Origin: Gyrodactylus bullatarudis
Lineage: Eukaryota > Platyhelminthes > Monogenea > Gyrodactylidea > Gyrodactylidae
Direction: 5' to 3'
DNA: 64,000 nt
NCBI GenBank assembly: GCA_012064415.1
Contig: SSNU01000237.1
Span: 62,001-126,000, forward strand
In this document: in pieces, positions 1 through 11,208 of the stretch
Layout: every line of letters begins with the position of its first letter
How positions within the stretch are numbered: position 1 is the first letter of the stretch
Position numbers and translations under genes: made by a program
The notes under the pieces: model-generated
What the model saw: only the letters and a program-made list of their open reading frames with translations
Told to the model about the DNA's origin: nothing
Database searches by the model: none

Positions 1-415
1 CATTTTCAACACATTCTTCCATACAAAATAAAGGACTAATTATGTCAGAAAAGTTGGTACTAATATGAGGTCAAAAATTTCAACCTACCTTTGATAATTT
101 TCTCTGATTTTATCTTCATCGGTCATAGTCTGGATTATGGGTAAAAAGATGAGTCATAAGTCTTATTGTTAAATTGTTGGTGGTTGTGAACAAATTGAAT
201 AAGTTTTTTCGAATGTATGTACTCAAATCATGCTGTAAATTGTGAATCTGTATGTACTTTTAGATTCTAAAAACACAGTGAGATAAATAGGACAAGTTAT
301 TTTTTTCTACACACAGTTCGCAATCCCTGTGATGATGAAGAACATGATGAGAATATTAGAGTAGATTATTATTCTAGACCCGGAAGTCTAATCTGACCAA
401 GGTTTCATTCATCAT
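1..415. other. Non-coding, no feature seen
   Basis: AT-rich sequence without a supportable exon, RNA gene or repeat unit that I can recognise. It ends where the large inverted repeat begins. If the ABC transporter exons at 3.0 kb belong to an intact gene, this stretch would be part of a long intron or of the upstream region. Confidence 0.4.
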
Positions 416-1755
416 ACAGGTATACCCCAGAGATGGATGTGGAAAATTAACCCCCTTCCTCTCTACACCCAAAATAAATATAAATTTTTGTATCATTACT
501 TTAAAGTAGACTCAGCAAGAGTTTTGAATCTCAAGAATTAGTTTTTCTTGATTTTTACACTATTGTAAAGATCGTTTTCTTTAGATCAGAACGATATAAT
601 CTACTGTATGTCTTATACTCAAATTAATCTATCTAGATCGAGTTAAAGTTTCTCATAAATTTATGGAAAATTATTTTTAAATCATTTTCTCAAACATATC
701 CGGTGTGGCGTAGTGGTATCTCTCTCACCTCTCATTCGGTCCCCCTTAATCAAACCCTTCCACACCGGGCACATTGAACACTCTTTCCCTGTTCCCTTAT
801 TTGTATGAATAAATATAAATATATATGTATCAATTTCAAAAAACAAAAATCCTAGTTGTGAAAAGGGCTTGCTCTACCTCCAAAGCAAACAAATGAATCA
901 TCATCATTTCTAAGGGTGCTAAATTCAATGCCAGATGGGAGAAGTCATCGGATAAATTTGAACTTAGGTGTCATTCCAAAAAAATAAAATTTCTGAAACA
1001 TGAATTATTTTTGTATCAAGAGAAATCAGAAAATAAATCCTAACTAATAAAAATATTAATTTATTAAAGTAATTCAATTAAACAGTTCTGTTTAGATTTT
1101 GTTGTGGAATCTGGTATATGCTCCATATTATAGAAGCTTTAAAACAATTCTTTATGAATTAACTTTCTCAAAAGCTTTTTGGATCATATCATACCCATTA
1201 GCAATATCAGGTGCATCGTATCTTTTCTGAAGTCTTTGTTAATCCTTCTCGAGCGAGTTGAGCAACTAAGATTTTGTTTTCTTGTTTCATGATTACAATT
1301 TCATTGCAGCGGATCTCAATTCAAATCAAAAAATATGAAATTGATTGGCTCATTTTAGAATATATCCTGCAATATACCGTATATTGGACCCTAAATTTGG
1401 ATCATAAATAATTCATGTTTCAGAAATTTTATTTTTTTGGAATGACACCTAAGTTCAAATTATATCCGATGACTTCTCCCATCTGGCATTGAATTTAGCA
1501 CCCTTAGAAATGATGATGATTTATTTGTTTGCTTTGGAGGTAGAGCAAGCCCTTTTCACAACTAGGATATGTTTGAGAAAATGATTTAAAAATAATTTTC
1601 CATAAATTTATGAGAAACTTTAACTCGAACTAATTCTTGAGATTCAAAACTCTTGCTGAGTCTACTTTAAAGTAATGATACAAAAATTTATATTTATTTT
1701 GGGTGTAGAGAGGAAGGGGGTTAATTTTCCACATCCATCTCTGGGGTATACCTGT
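416..1755. repeat. Large imperfect inverted repeat (fold-back element)
   Basis: The left arm (416-1010) is the reverse complement of the right arm (1406-1755), with a unique loop of about 395 bp between them. The outer ends read acaggtataccccagag and its complement; the inner ends read tttctgaaacatgaattat and its complement. The left arm is longer because it carries two segments absent from the right arm: about 95 bp (544-638) and a SINE-like insertion (702-848). Apart from these, the arms differ by only scattered substitutions. I see no transposase. It could be a fold-back or MITE-type element, or a duplicated and inverted local segment. Confidence 0.85.
702..848 (+). mobile_element. tRNA-headed SINE-like insertion
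   Basis: The 5' part resembles a degenerate tRNA: an A-box-like ggcgtagtggtat near 707-719, and a 9-bp acceptor-stem-like pairing of ccggtgtgg (700-708) with ccacaccgg (760-768). The B-box region (tcaaaccc near 750) is weak. The 3' part is AT-rich and ends in an A-rich tail (caaaaaacaaaa). The right arm of the surrounding inverted repeat lacks exactly this segment and so acts as an empty site. ATCC occurs on both sides (698-701 and 849-852) but only once in the empty site, consistent with a very short target duplication. A functional tRNA is unlikely because the anticodon and T arms do not fold convincingly. Confidence 0.65.
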
Positions 1756-3015
1756 ACATGCCTCTAAATTATTCAAATCCCAATTTACCCCTAGACCATG
1801 CGGGTGCATCATCTAATCCATCTAAAAAAGTACAAATAATTTGATTCTTCTTTTTTCTGTTCATTCAACTTTTTCTTTAACATTCCATTGGATCAATAGC
1901 TTGAAAAATAATTATTATCTTCTAACAGACTTTACCAAGAGTATCATTTCATTCTTGAAGAGAAGAAAAAAACAAGTAAAATCAACACGAGAAAAAAATG
2001 TTCACACGCTACAGCATTGATCTGCTGATGTAGAAGCTAGTATTCTTTTTCATTTTACTACTGAGTAATATATAATTTAAAATACTTGTTCATTGGCTTT
2101 TAATCTTTTCTCAATGTTCTTATTCACTCTTTGACTAATTTTGTTCGAAAATTTAATAGCATTTTTAATGCGTTAATCATAGAATTTTCTAAAATCAATA
2201 CAATTTCTTCGTCGAAATACTTGTTTCTATTTTTAACTTTGTTCTTTTCAATTTTCAGTTGATTTAAATCAATAGAATCATCATTCTAAATTCTATAATA
2301 ATATAGGCCAGGAAAAAATCGGTTATTTTTTTCGAACATCTCTAATAATTATGCATATATATGAGTAAGGCGAGTCTCCTCTCAAAAGTACTCTTCTAAA
2401 CATGAATTTATTTTCCAAAGTAAATGAATTTGCTTTGTTAGAATGTTTAATTTCAAAACATAACTTTGTTAAAGTCCGTTTGGAGAATTGATTCTTTTTC
2501 AAACAAAATCAAAATTATGCTGTTAACAATTTTAAATAATTGAGTATGAAGATCAACTTGAGTCAGAGAGGACCTGCAAATATTTTCATTTTTGCACGAA
2601 TCTTGAGAGCATCAAATTACTATTCTATACTACATAGGCCTAGGTAGTTGAAGCTTATGGGAATAATTCTTTTGAAAACCTAAGTCTGGTTTGTATAGAT
2701 TTATGAAGAATTTCTCCTTCACTCAAATTTCTGTATTGTCATCCCCTGCATTTTTGTTTAAAACAGAAAAATTAAAGTCTCATACTCTTCCCCTGCTGAG
2801 ATGCCCAGTTATCGCTGTATCTTTCTTAAGATGATCGTTCCCTCTAATTGTACGTCCTATATAAATCAATAGAGTCTTTATTTTTACTGACTCATGTTTA
2901 AGGATATCAGACACGGACAAGTCTATTTTTCTTATTCAAAAAAGGGTTCTTCAGCTGGGAAATCTTACTTCAAAAAAAGATCAAATTTTTTATTGTTTTT
3001 TTTTCAAACATCAAG
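1756..3015. other. Non-coding or intronic sequence
   Basis: There is no convincing exon. At about 2940-2985 a short plus-strand reading contains GSSAGKSYF, which recalls a Walker A motif but is one residue short of the consensus spacing and is not followed by ABC-domain sequence. It might be a decayed piece of the ABC gene downstream or chance. Confidence 0.4.
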
Positions 3016-3632
<617 letters not shown>

Positions 3633-3651
3633 GTCAATTTTTATATTCTGA

Positions 3652-3657
3652 AATAAA
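3652..3657 (+). terminator. Poly(A) signal of the ABCC gene
   Basis: AATAAA lies 20 bp after the stop codon of the ABC transporter exon. Confidence 0.5.
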
Positions 3658-3659
3658 TG

Positions 3660-4870
3660 ATGCAACAAAGGAAAATACATACGTCGTACATAATTCCAAA
3701 TTTACTATTAATGAGCAAGAGTATAGGAAGAAAATGATACCTACACAACACCCTCTCCTCCCTTCGACCATCTAATGGATGAATACGTATTTGTTTCCTA
3801 ACTCGCCAAGTGTGTTTTTCTTATCAATTCTCAATAAGAAAGAAAGACGAACGAATACCAAAACAATCCCTTTATATCAAGCTTTATTTCTTTATTCTTC
3901 TATAAAAAATGCATTAGGAAAAGACGATTACAATGTCTAATACTTGAAACTACTCGAAATTTGAGAATAAACTACACTACAATTTAGGCAGACAACTGGT
4001 CCAATGAATGTGTATTACACATTGTGTAAACCATCCAAATTGATTCCTTTAAATAAATACATGGAGGGAAAAACACAAAAAGAAAAAATTCAATTGTAAT
4101 TAGAGTTTTATTATGTATAAAGGATAAATGAAAATCTTTATATAACAAAGTGTAAATTTGGAACTATAAATTGTTTTGAAAAATGCAAGAATTTATTGAT
4201 CTATATATTAATAGCTATACTTAGTAAAGTATACTATTATGTCATGATTTTTATATGTATGATATATATCGATGAAAAGAATAAAATAATTTATTTGAAT
4301 CAATATTTTTCGAATTATCTCATACTTTCCGAAAAAGTTTCACCAAATGTTTCTAGATTCTAAAAAGGGAATTTACTTTTCATTCAATTATAAAAAAAGA
4401 GATTTAAAATAGCAAACAAGAGCATTAAGCTCAAAGTTAAGATAGAAATATTAAACTTATTGATATTTCAGATTAGAAATTAACAGACACTTGCATGAGT
4501 TGCGCATTTTCAATGCAATTTGTTTTATATGACCAATTTAAAACGTTTTATATCTCATAAAATAATTTTATTGTTATTACCAAAATTTATACAATTTATG
4601 ATCTACAATTATATAGGATAAGACTTCAAGCATTCTATCAAAATAAATTTTAAATTTGTTTTATTAAGTCAATTGCTATTTAAACTTCCAACTGAGAGAT
4701 ATTTTTGACCTGACTACGTTGCTAACAGGTACTTTGAGGTTACCAGGTTCCCATTATACTAAACTGCTCTCTGTTATATCTGCATCCATCAGATAGTATA
4801 ATTCAAATTGGAGGAGCGTTTTATTACATGCTACTCACCTATAAAGATTTAAAAGCTAATGCTAGCTGTT
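3660..4870. other. Intergenic, nothing recognised
   Basis: About 1.2 kb of AT-rich sequence between the ABCC 3' end and eIF5. No exon, RNA gene or clear repeat was found. The part next to 4881 presumably holds the eIF5 promoter and 5' leader. Confidence 0.4.
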
Positions 4871-4880
4871 CTCATAAAAG

Positions 4881-6265
4881 ATGGCGATCAACATCAACAG
4901 AGGGGTTGAAGATGCATTTTATCGATATAAAATGCCAAAACTCCAAGCTAAAGTGGAGGGAAAAGGCAATGGTATAAAAACTGTCATAGTAAATGCTACT
5001 GATATTGCAAACTCACTCTCACGTAAACCAATCTATGTTACCAAATACTTTGGCTGTGAACTAGGCGCCCAAGTCAACGTCGACGAAAAGAATGAACGTT
5101 ATATTGTAAATGGTGCCCATGATGCTGCTAAACTCCAAAATATCCTCGATGGCTTCATTCAAAAATTTGTTCTCTGTCAATCCTGTGGTAATCCCGAGAC
5201 TGTCCTTTCTGTTAAAAAGAATAATGACGTGAAGACCAAGTGTAAGGCTTGTGGTGCTTCATCCACCCTCAACCGTACTCACCGCCTTACACAGTACATC
5301 ATCAAAAACCCTCCCACTAATGAATCTTCGTCAAAGAAGAAGAAAGCATGTGAAAACAATGAAGAGAATGGCTCTCCCAACACTAATCTAATGCTTGATG
5401 TCGACATTGATGATGAAGCTGATGACTGGGGTGAAGATCTTTCTAAAGAAGCCCAACAACGCCGAATGGACGAACTTAGCTCTATGGCAAAGGCAATGGC
5501 TATGTCCGCAGATGTCGAGAAGAGCAACAAAGAAAAGGTGCAAATGTTCCTAAATACTATCAAGACAAATCGAAAAGCTGGGACTTTAACTAAAAACCTA
5601 AAGCTTATTTTAGCTGAAGCTGATGCCTTGGACTTGGAAATCAAGGCTATTTTAATCATCATAGAAGGTGCAATTGAACCCCAGACTGTGATTGAGGACA
5701 TAAAGGAACATGCAACCGTCTTTAATTCCGTTATGGAAGAAAGTACATCTTCTCGTTCCAAGGCAGAACTAGCCTTTCTTGCCGGCATTATCCTGCTAAT
5801 TAGTCTAAATAAGACTATTCTACTACCCAAGTCTGCACACATTCTCAAAGCACTTTATGATTCAGACATTGTATCTGAAGATGTCATAATCAAATGGTCT
5901 GAACCCAATTTCAAACTTCCCTCTGGTATTCTTAGCAAAAAGATAATCACTGAGTATGACCGAACTTGCCCTGAAGTGATTAGCAAGGCCGAAGTGTTCA
6001 TCAATTGGCTAAAGGAAGCAGAAGAAGAATCTAGTGAAGGAGAATCTGATGACGAAGAGGAGGAGGAATCCAAGGAAGAAAGCGAGGAGGAATCAACTGG
6101 TGATGAGGTAAGTCTCAACTCGAAAAATATCTCGAATTTTGTTCTAATTCAAATTAAATTTAGAAAAAACCCGTCGAAAAGAAAGTGGCCGAAATAGCCA
6201 AGGATGTGGCACAATCCGCCGCCACTGCGGCTGATGACGATGATCTGGATATTGATTTAATTTGA
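4881..6265 (+). CDS. EIF5: Translation initiation factor eIF5
   Basis: Two exons (4881-6107, 6164-6265; 56-bp intron) encode about 442 aa. eIF5 is the GTPase-activating protein for eIF2 during start-codon selection. The N-terminal half carries the catalytic Arg15 in FYRYKMP, the conserved KVEGKGNGIKTV block and KYFGCELGAQ. A four-cysteine zinc finger follows (FVLCQSCGNPET ... CKACG). The C-terminal W2/HEAT domain ends in acidic/aromatic stretches, including FINWLKEAEEESS. The second exon supplies the acidic tail DDDDLDIDLI, matching the usual end of the family. Without splicing, the reading frame would run into a non-conserved basic tail, so the intron is well supported. Poly(A) signals (aataaa at 6284 and 6293) lie between this gene and SARAF, which starts 105 bp downstream. 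Confidence 0.96.
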
Positions 6266-6370
6266 TCAAGACTCACTAACATTAATAAACTAAATAAAAA
6301 TTTATCTATTTCCTATAAAAAATAAAATTTGTTTAAATCTTGTTTCATTTTTGAATACCTTACTCGATTC

Positions 6371-7214
6371 ATGTTGAGAGTATTACTCTTTCTGACTCTT
6401 ATTAGTTTCTCAGTAGACTGTAGAAGGATCAAGTTGTCATCAGTTGAAGTCCTCACTTTTAACAAGGGAGATTGGGCTGCAACAAGAAGAAATAAGCCTG
6501 AGAATAAACTGAAATGCACACGAGGTTGTGATGAACGCGCTCTGCCTCATTCTGTTCAATGTCTTAACAAAGGCTCCGATGGCTTAGACGTCAATTGGGA
6601 ATGCAAGGCAAATCTTAATAAAAAGTATCGACTTGGGAGGACATTTGTGACTTGTGAAGGTTACGACTATCCTGAGGACCCTTTTATTCTCTACGATTCT
6701 TGCTTTGTTGGTTTAAATTTACTAACTTTCTCTTAGTTGGAGTATGAGCTTGAAAGAACTGACAAGGAGAATTCACTCTCAAACGATTCTGCCTTTCAAA
6801 TCGTTGCTGTTATTTTTGCATGCTTTGTGATGTACCTCATATACAAGTCATTCATTGATCCCAATGGTGGAAGTGTTACTAGCGATGGTATGTCAATAAA
6901 TTTCTCATTTCTAAGGTTATCCTACACCACCTCCTTATCAAGAGCCAAGCACAAATGATTCCAACTTCAACTATGGCTGGAACGTCAACTCAGATAATAA
7001 AGAAAAAATAAGAACAAACGAAAATTCATCGACATCAAATTATACGGGCGTTTTCTCACACTTGGTTGCCGGGGCAGCTGGTTATTTTGCTGGTAGGGCG
7101 ACTTCAGGATCCAATAACTCATTTCAGAGAGAATCTCGACAAAGATCTAGAAGCCCTTCATCAGACAGACATGTATCAGAAAGTTGGTTGCCATCATTAT
7201 TAATTATTCAATAA
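6371..7214 (+). CDS. SARAF: SARAF (store-operated calcium entry-associated regulatory factor, TMEM66)
   Basis: Three exons (6371-6706, 6737-6887, 6916-7214) separated by introns of only 30 and 28 bp give about 261 aa. The family is an ER-membrane protein that turns down STIM/Orai calcium entry. Visible features are an N-terminal signal peptide (MLRVLLFLTLISFSVDC), the cysteine-rich luminal domain (KCTRGCDE, VQCLNKGSDGLDVNWECK, TCEGYDYPEDPF), the conserved LEYELERT immediately after the first splice, one transmembrane helix (IVAVIFACFVMYLIY), and a Pro/Gly/Ser-rich cytosolic tail starting GYPTPPPYQEP. The 3' end is ambiguous: reading through gives a stop at 7214, but removing a possible intron at 7173-7250 would end the protein HHSPVLGEDEK with a stop at 7283. 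Confidence 0.92.
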
Positions 7215-7453
7215 TCGAACATGAACATAAAAATACTAAATCTTTTGTAGCATTCGCCAGTACTAGGAGAAGATGAAAAGTGACGGATTGACGACCTGCT
7301 ATATTTCAAGAATAAATTTTATTGAATCTTTTATAAGCTATTTAGTTATTACATAATATTATTATATTTAAAAATAAAACTGATAATAATGCATTTTTCC
7401 AGTCTGGGAATTCCAGCAAAATAAAATGATTGATTAAGCAAAAATATAATTCT

Positions 7454-7769
7454 TCATGAAATTGTTGGCAAGGGTGTTCTAATCTCAGACTAAAGAAATT
7501 AAATTTAAAATTACCTCATAGTCATACATGTCTTCGTAGGCAATCTGATTTTTTTTCAATTTGAAGTTTGCATTACTCCTAGTAGGTACCTCCCTAAATG
7601 TAGGATTTACCAACATTCTACGTTTCCTGAGTTTCACTCTCCTCCAAATCAGAAAGATGACGACAATAAGAATTAGGAAAAATGTAATCAGAGTAACTAT
7701 TAATCCAGCAGAAATCGAAGACGATTTAGGACTATCATCAGAATTCACTGTCTTCTCAGTTGAGCTCAT
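7454..7769 (-). CDS. Small single-pass membrane protein, unrecognised
   Basis: Two exons (7769-7515, 7489-7454) with a 25-nt intron give 96 aa. The protein starts with a short Ser/Asp/Lys-rich N-terminus, then one long hydrophobic helix (about residues 21-42, AGLIVTLITFFLILIVVIFL) followed at once by a basic stretch (RRVKLRKRRM), so the C-terminus should be cytosolic. The tail contains NPTF and a tyrosine/acid cluster (YEDMYDYESE) of the kind seen in sorting or phosphotyrosine sites. There is no cleavable signal peptide. The intron is inferred because the spliced frame ends neatly in PLPTIS. It starts 174 bp from SIRT6 on the opposite strand and converges on SARAF. I do not recognise the family. 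Confidence 0.6.
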
Positions 7770-7943
7770 CTACTAATTTTATTGAAATATACTCTTGAAT
7801 AAAGCTAATTTAAGTCCTAAGCAACATTTGTTTGTTTAAACTGGTATTAATTATAAATATTTTTGGAAAATTTCTATTGGAAAACTGATTCTTTCAATTT
7901 CAGTCTCTTAATTATTGCTTTTCATAAAAATTAATAAATTCCC

Positions 7944-9095
7944 ATGTCAGTGAATTATTCAGCTTCCCTGTCAGATTATCCAAACAAGGGACTTGTTGGT
8001 GATACTGAAATATTCGATAATGATGAAGTTTTTGAAGTCAACATAAAAAAATTTGCTGATTTGGTAAACCAATCAAAACATATAATTATTCATACAGGGG
8101 CTGGAATCAGTACGTCGATCGGTATACCAGATTTTAGAGGACCAAATGGAGTATGGACAAAAGAAAAGAAAGGAGAAAAACCTAGTTTCAATAAAAAATT
8201 TACCGAAGTCTTACCTTCGCCAACACACAGAGCTTTGTACACTATGGAAAAAGAGGGAATTCTCAAACACCTCATCACACAAAATGTTGATGGATTACAC
8301 TTTCGGTTTGGCTTTCCTAGAAATCGTCTGTCCATACTTCATGGGGACATGTTTATAGAGAAATGCGCCAAGTGCCATCAAAGTTATTATCGCCTCAGAG
8401 ATGTTGTACCTACAATAGGACTGAAAAAGACCCAATTTAAATGCATTAAAAGCGAATGTGGGGGAGATTTAATTGACTCAGTCCTCGATTGGGAACATGA
8501 TCTACCGGATCCGGATTATTCAACGGCTAAAAAACACTCTAGGTAAGCTGCTCTTGTTATGTTTTTCACTTTAATTTAAAATACATAATTTAGTGAATAG
8601 GACTCGAAAATTACCGATATTCGTGTTCATCTTGTTATTACTCGTTCTACAGTATAACTTTATTAGTATCATACTTGTAACTTTGTATCAATTTATTCTT
8701 CTAGTCTAGCCGACTTGCATATTTGTTTGGGAACTTCCCTGCAAATATTCCCAGCAGCTGACTTTCCAATGAAGGGAGTTGCCAAGACTAGGAAACGGAA
8801 ACTCAATGCAACAACGACTAAATCCCCAACAAATCTGGTTATCGTAAACCTGCAAAAGACCAAGTTGGACAAGTATTGCACCATTCGTTTCTTTCGCCGC
8901 GTTGACGAGGTCATGGAGAAGCTTTGCTCACTCCTGAATATTGAAATTGAACCTTTGGAATCATTCACTGAATATAATGAAACATTGGAAAGATTAACTC
9001 CAAAGCCAATGATTAATCTGAAATCAAGACATACACTGGCCAATGAAAAATGTTTACATCATCAAATGATGATCCATCCTGATGACAGAGAATAA
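7944..9095 (+). CDS. SIRT6: Sirtuin 6, NAD-dependent protein deacylase
   Basis: Two exons (7944-8542, 8705-9095; 162-bp intron) give about 329 aa. The N-terminus MSVNYSASL matches SIRT6 closely. Class IV sirtuin hallmarks are present: NAD-binding HTGAGISTS.GIPDFRGPNGVWT, TQNVDGLH, the catalytic histidine in LHGDMF, and zinc cysteines in CAKC plus a second pair around CIKSEC. The second exon supplies SLADLHICLGTSLQI and LVIVNLQKTKLDK. SIRT6 removes acyl groups from histone H3 in the nucleus and acts in DNA repair and metabolism. The tail after the Rossmann fold is short compared with the vertebrate protein, which has a longer Pro-rich C-terminus. PIGZ begins 120 bp downstream on the same strand. 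Confidence 0.96.
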
Positions 9096-9215
9096 CTCCG
9101 GAATTATTTATACTAAAATTACATTGTACACGAAATGATTTTTTTTGTTCTAATCATACTAATTTCTACCAAAAACCAGTCTAGTCTGTGAGATGCTTGA
9201 AGAAGAGTGTTTGTT

Positions 9216-10822
9216 ATGAAGAGACAGATTTTTCTATTCTCTCATTGTCTATATATATATTGTCTTTTGCAGATTGAAAAGCACCTGATCATATATGGGT
9301 TATTATTGGCTATACGGTTTAGTAACCTCTTGGTCCTACAAACTGGCTACCTGCATCCAGATGAATTCTTTCAGACCCTTGAGCCAGCCACTGTTCGCCA
9401 TTTTGGGATGAACTCGAGTCATCTTTCATGGGAATTCGACAATGACAAAAGACCCCTAAGATCATTAACTGGCCAGTGGTTTTTTGTCGACCTACCAATT
9501 ATAATTTACAAGACTTTATTTGGAGAGAACTCTTACTCCTATTCAACTCATGTCATTGGCCCAGTTCGATTTTTTCTGGCTCTCACAACTCTTTTGATTG
9601 ATTTCATGCTTATGAAAATGTTCAACTTCAATACAGTCTTAATCTACAGCTCAATGGCCTTTGGAAATCTCCTCTTTACCACAAGGTCTCTGTCAAATTC
9701 TATGGAAAATTTTCTATTCATTTCATTCCTATATCTTACGGATTTTAACAAGTCCAAACTGGAATACTTGGAAGGCAGTCTCCTTTCCGTCAGCTTGCAC
9801 TCTATCGGGATTTCTCTGGTCAGTGTCCTTGGCCTATTTATACGTCCGACATTTGTCATATTCGCTATGTATCCTGTAATTTTGTTCCTGAACAAGCTGA
9901 TTGTTAGCAACATAAATGTACAGAGAAAGTATGCCCATTTATCTCACCTTCTTCTATTCGCGTCCACATTTTTCCTAGCAATAATTAAAGAAGACACACG
10001 GGTGTTCAACGAAATAATTTGGAAGCATACCTCAGAAACTTCACTCATTGTGACTCCGCTCAATTTTTATCACTACAACTCAAACCAAACGGCCATAGCC
10101 AAAGACCATGGTTCTCATTGCCTATTAACAACAATTTTTCATGTTTCATTTCACATAATAAACCCTTTGGTCACATTTATTATCATAAGAAGTACTTTTA
10201 ATCATCAAAACTCAAGGATCATTCTTAGCTGTCTCATTCCGATAATTATTTTTTCAACCATTTCCCACCAAGAGGCCAGATTTATTATGCCAGTCTTATC
10301 ACTGATCGCGAGTCTCCTCTCAACAGCTCACTCAGAATCTTCCCAGTCAGTACGGAATGTAATATCTGTTCTCTGGACAGTTCAGAATTTAGTTTTGTTC
10401 ATCTTTTACGGATACCTACATCAAGCTGGCCTTGTAAAATTTCTCATTAGTCAGGCATTCGAGAATAATAAGACCTTGTACATCTTCCAGAATACCTACA
10501 TGCCGCCAAGAGGATTCCTATTGAATAGGACAGTGATTGATTTGGCTGGCTGTCAAGATTGTTTTCTAAAACATTTGGATTCTATCAAGTCTGAGAACCT
10601 CGTCAAATATGTAAGTATTTAGTATTATGGAAATTGAGTAGAATTTTGAATCAAGTCCTTTTAATATTTCAGGTTCTACCATGCATCCTCAGTCCGAATG
10701 TTGCTTTAAAGTTCACCAATTTCACTGAGTATAGACCATTTTTGAATACTGAAATATTCGACAAATTCTCAAGAAATAACTCAAAAGATTTTCTTTCACT
10801 ATGCATCTACCAAAAGTTTTAA
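9216..10822 (+). CDS. PIGZ: GPI mannosyltransferase 4 (PIG-Z/SMP3, GT22 family)
   Basis: Two exons (9216-10610, 10673-10822; 62-bp intron) give about 514 aa. The protein is a multi-pass ER membrane mannosyltransferase that adds the fourth, side-branch mannose to the GPI anchor precursor using dolichol-phosphate-mannose. The GT22 signature near the N-terminus is TGYLHPDEFFQTLEP, with the family's first-loop acid residues (DE), followed by SWEFD. Later comes the family motif SHQEARFIMPVL, and many hydrophobic helices lie between. PIGB, ALG9 and ALG12 share this architecture; the HPDEFFQ and WEF context favours PIGZ. I chose the ATG at 9216; another ATG at 9193 is in a different context and is less likely. 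The upstream 120 bp contain tactaatttctaccaaaaaccag, which looks like a 3' splice site. Confidence 0.85.
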
Positions 10823-10829
10823 TTCAAAA

Positions 10830-11205
10830 ACAGAAATGTACAAATGACGATAAATTCATTAATTTTATTATCAAAAGAAAAAAAAATGAAAAAAAATTCA
10901 ATTTAAAAAATCAATAAATACTCATCTTAATTTTGATTGGTTGGATTTAATTTCATTGATTACACTCTGTGTATAATGATAAAAATACTACGTAATAATA
11001 ACAGATTACACTATCGAAAATTTATAATTTTTTCCAGAATATATCAAGTAAAGCAAAGCAAATTGTACTGTTGATATGTTGATTCTCAGCTATTTTAGAA
11101 TTCAAGGCATAAAACACTCTCAGGACACTCTCGGTATGGAATTCATCTGTGCATGGCTCTCAGCGGAAGATATGTATTTGAATTTTGGATCATCTTCTGG
11201 TTGGC
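10830..11205. other. Convergent intergenic region, nothing recognised
   Basis: Sequence between the PIGZ stop and the proposed stop of the large minus-strand gene. It contains A-rich and T-rich runs consistent with two 3' ends, with aataaat-like signals near 10910. No exon was supported. Confidence 0.35.
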
Positions 11206-11208
11206 ATT

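Noticed and set aside
702..768. Functional tRNA gene
   Set aside because: The acceptor-like stem and A box are present, but the segment is only about 65 nt, has no convincing anticodon or T arm, and is followed by a SINE-like tail.
5279..6118. Minus-strand open frames of 189 and 87 codons opposite eIF5
   Set aside because: They are Ser-rich mirror readings of a well-conserved plus-strand gene and have no homology of their own.
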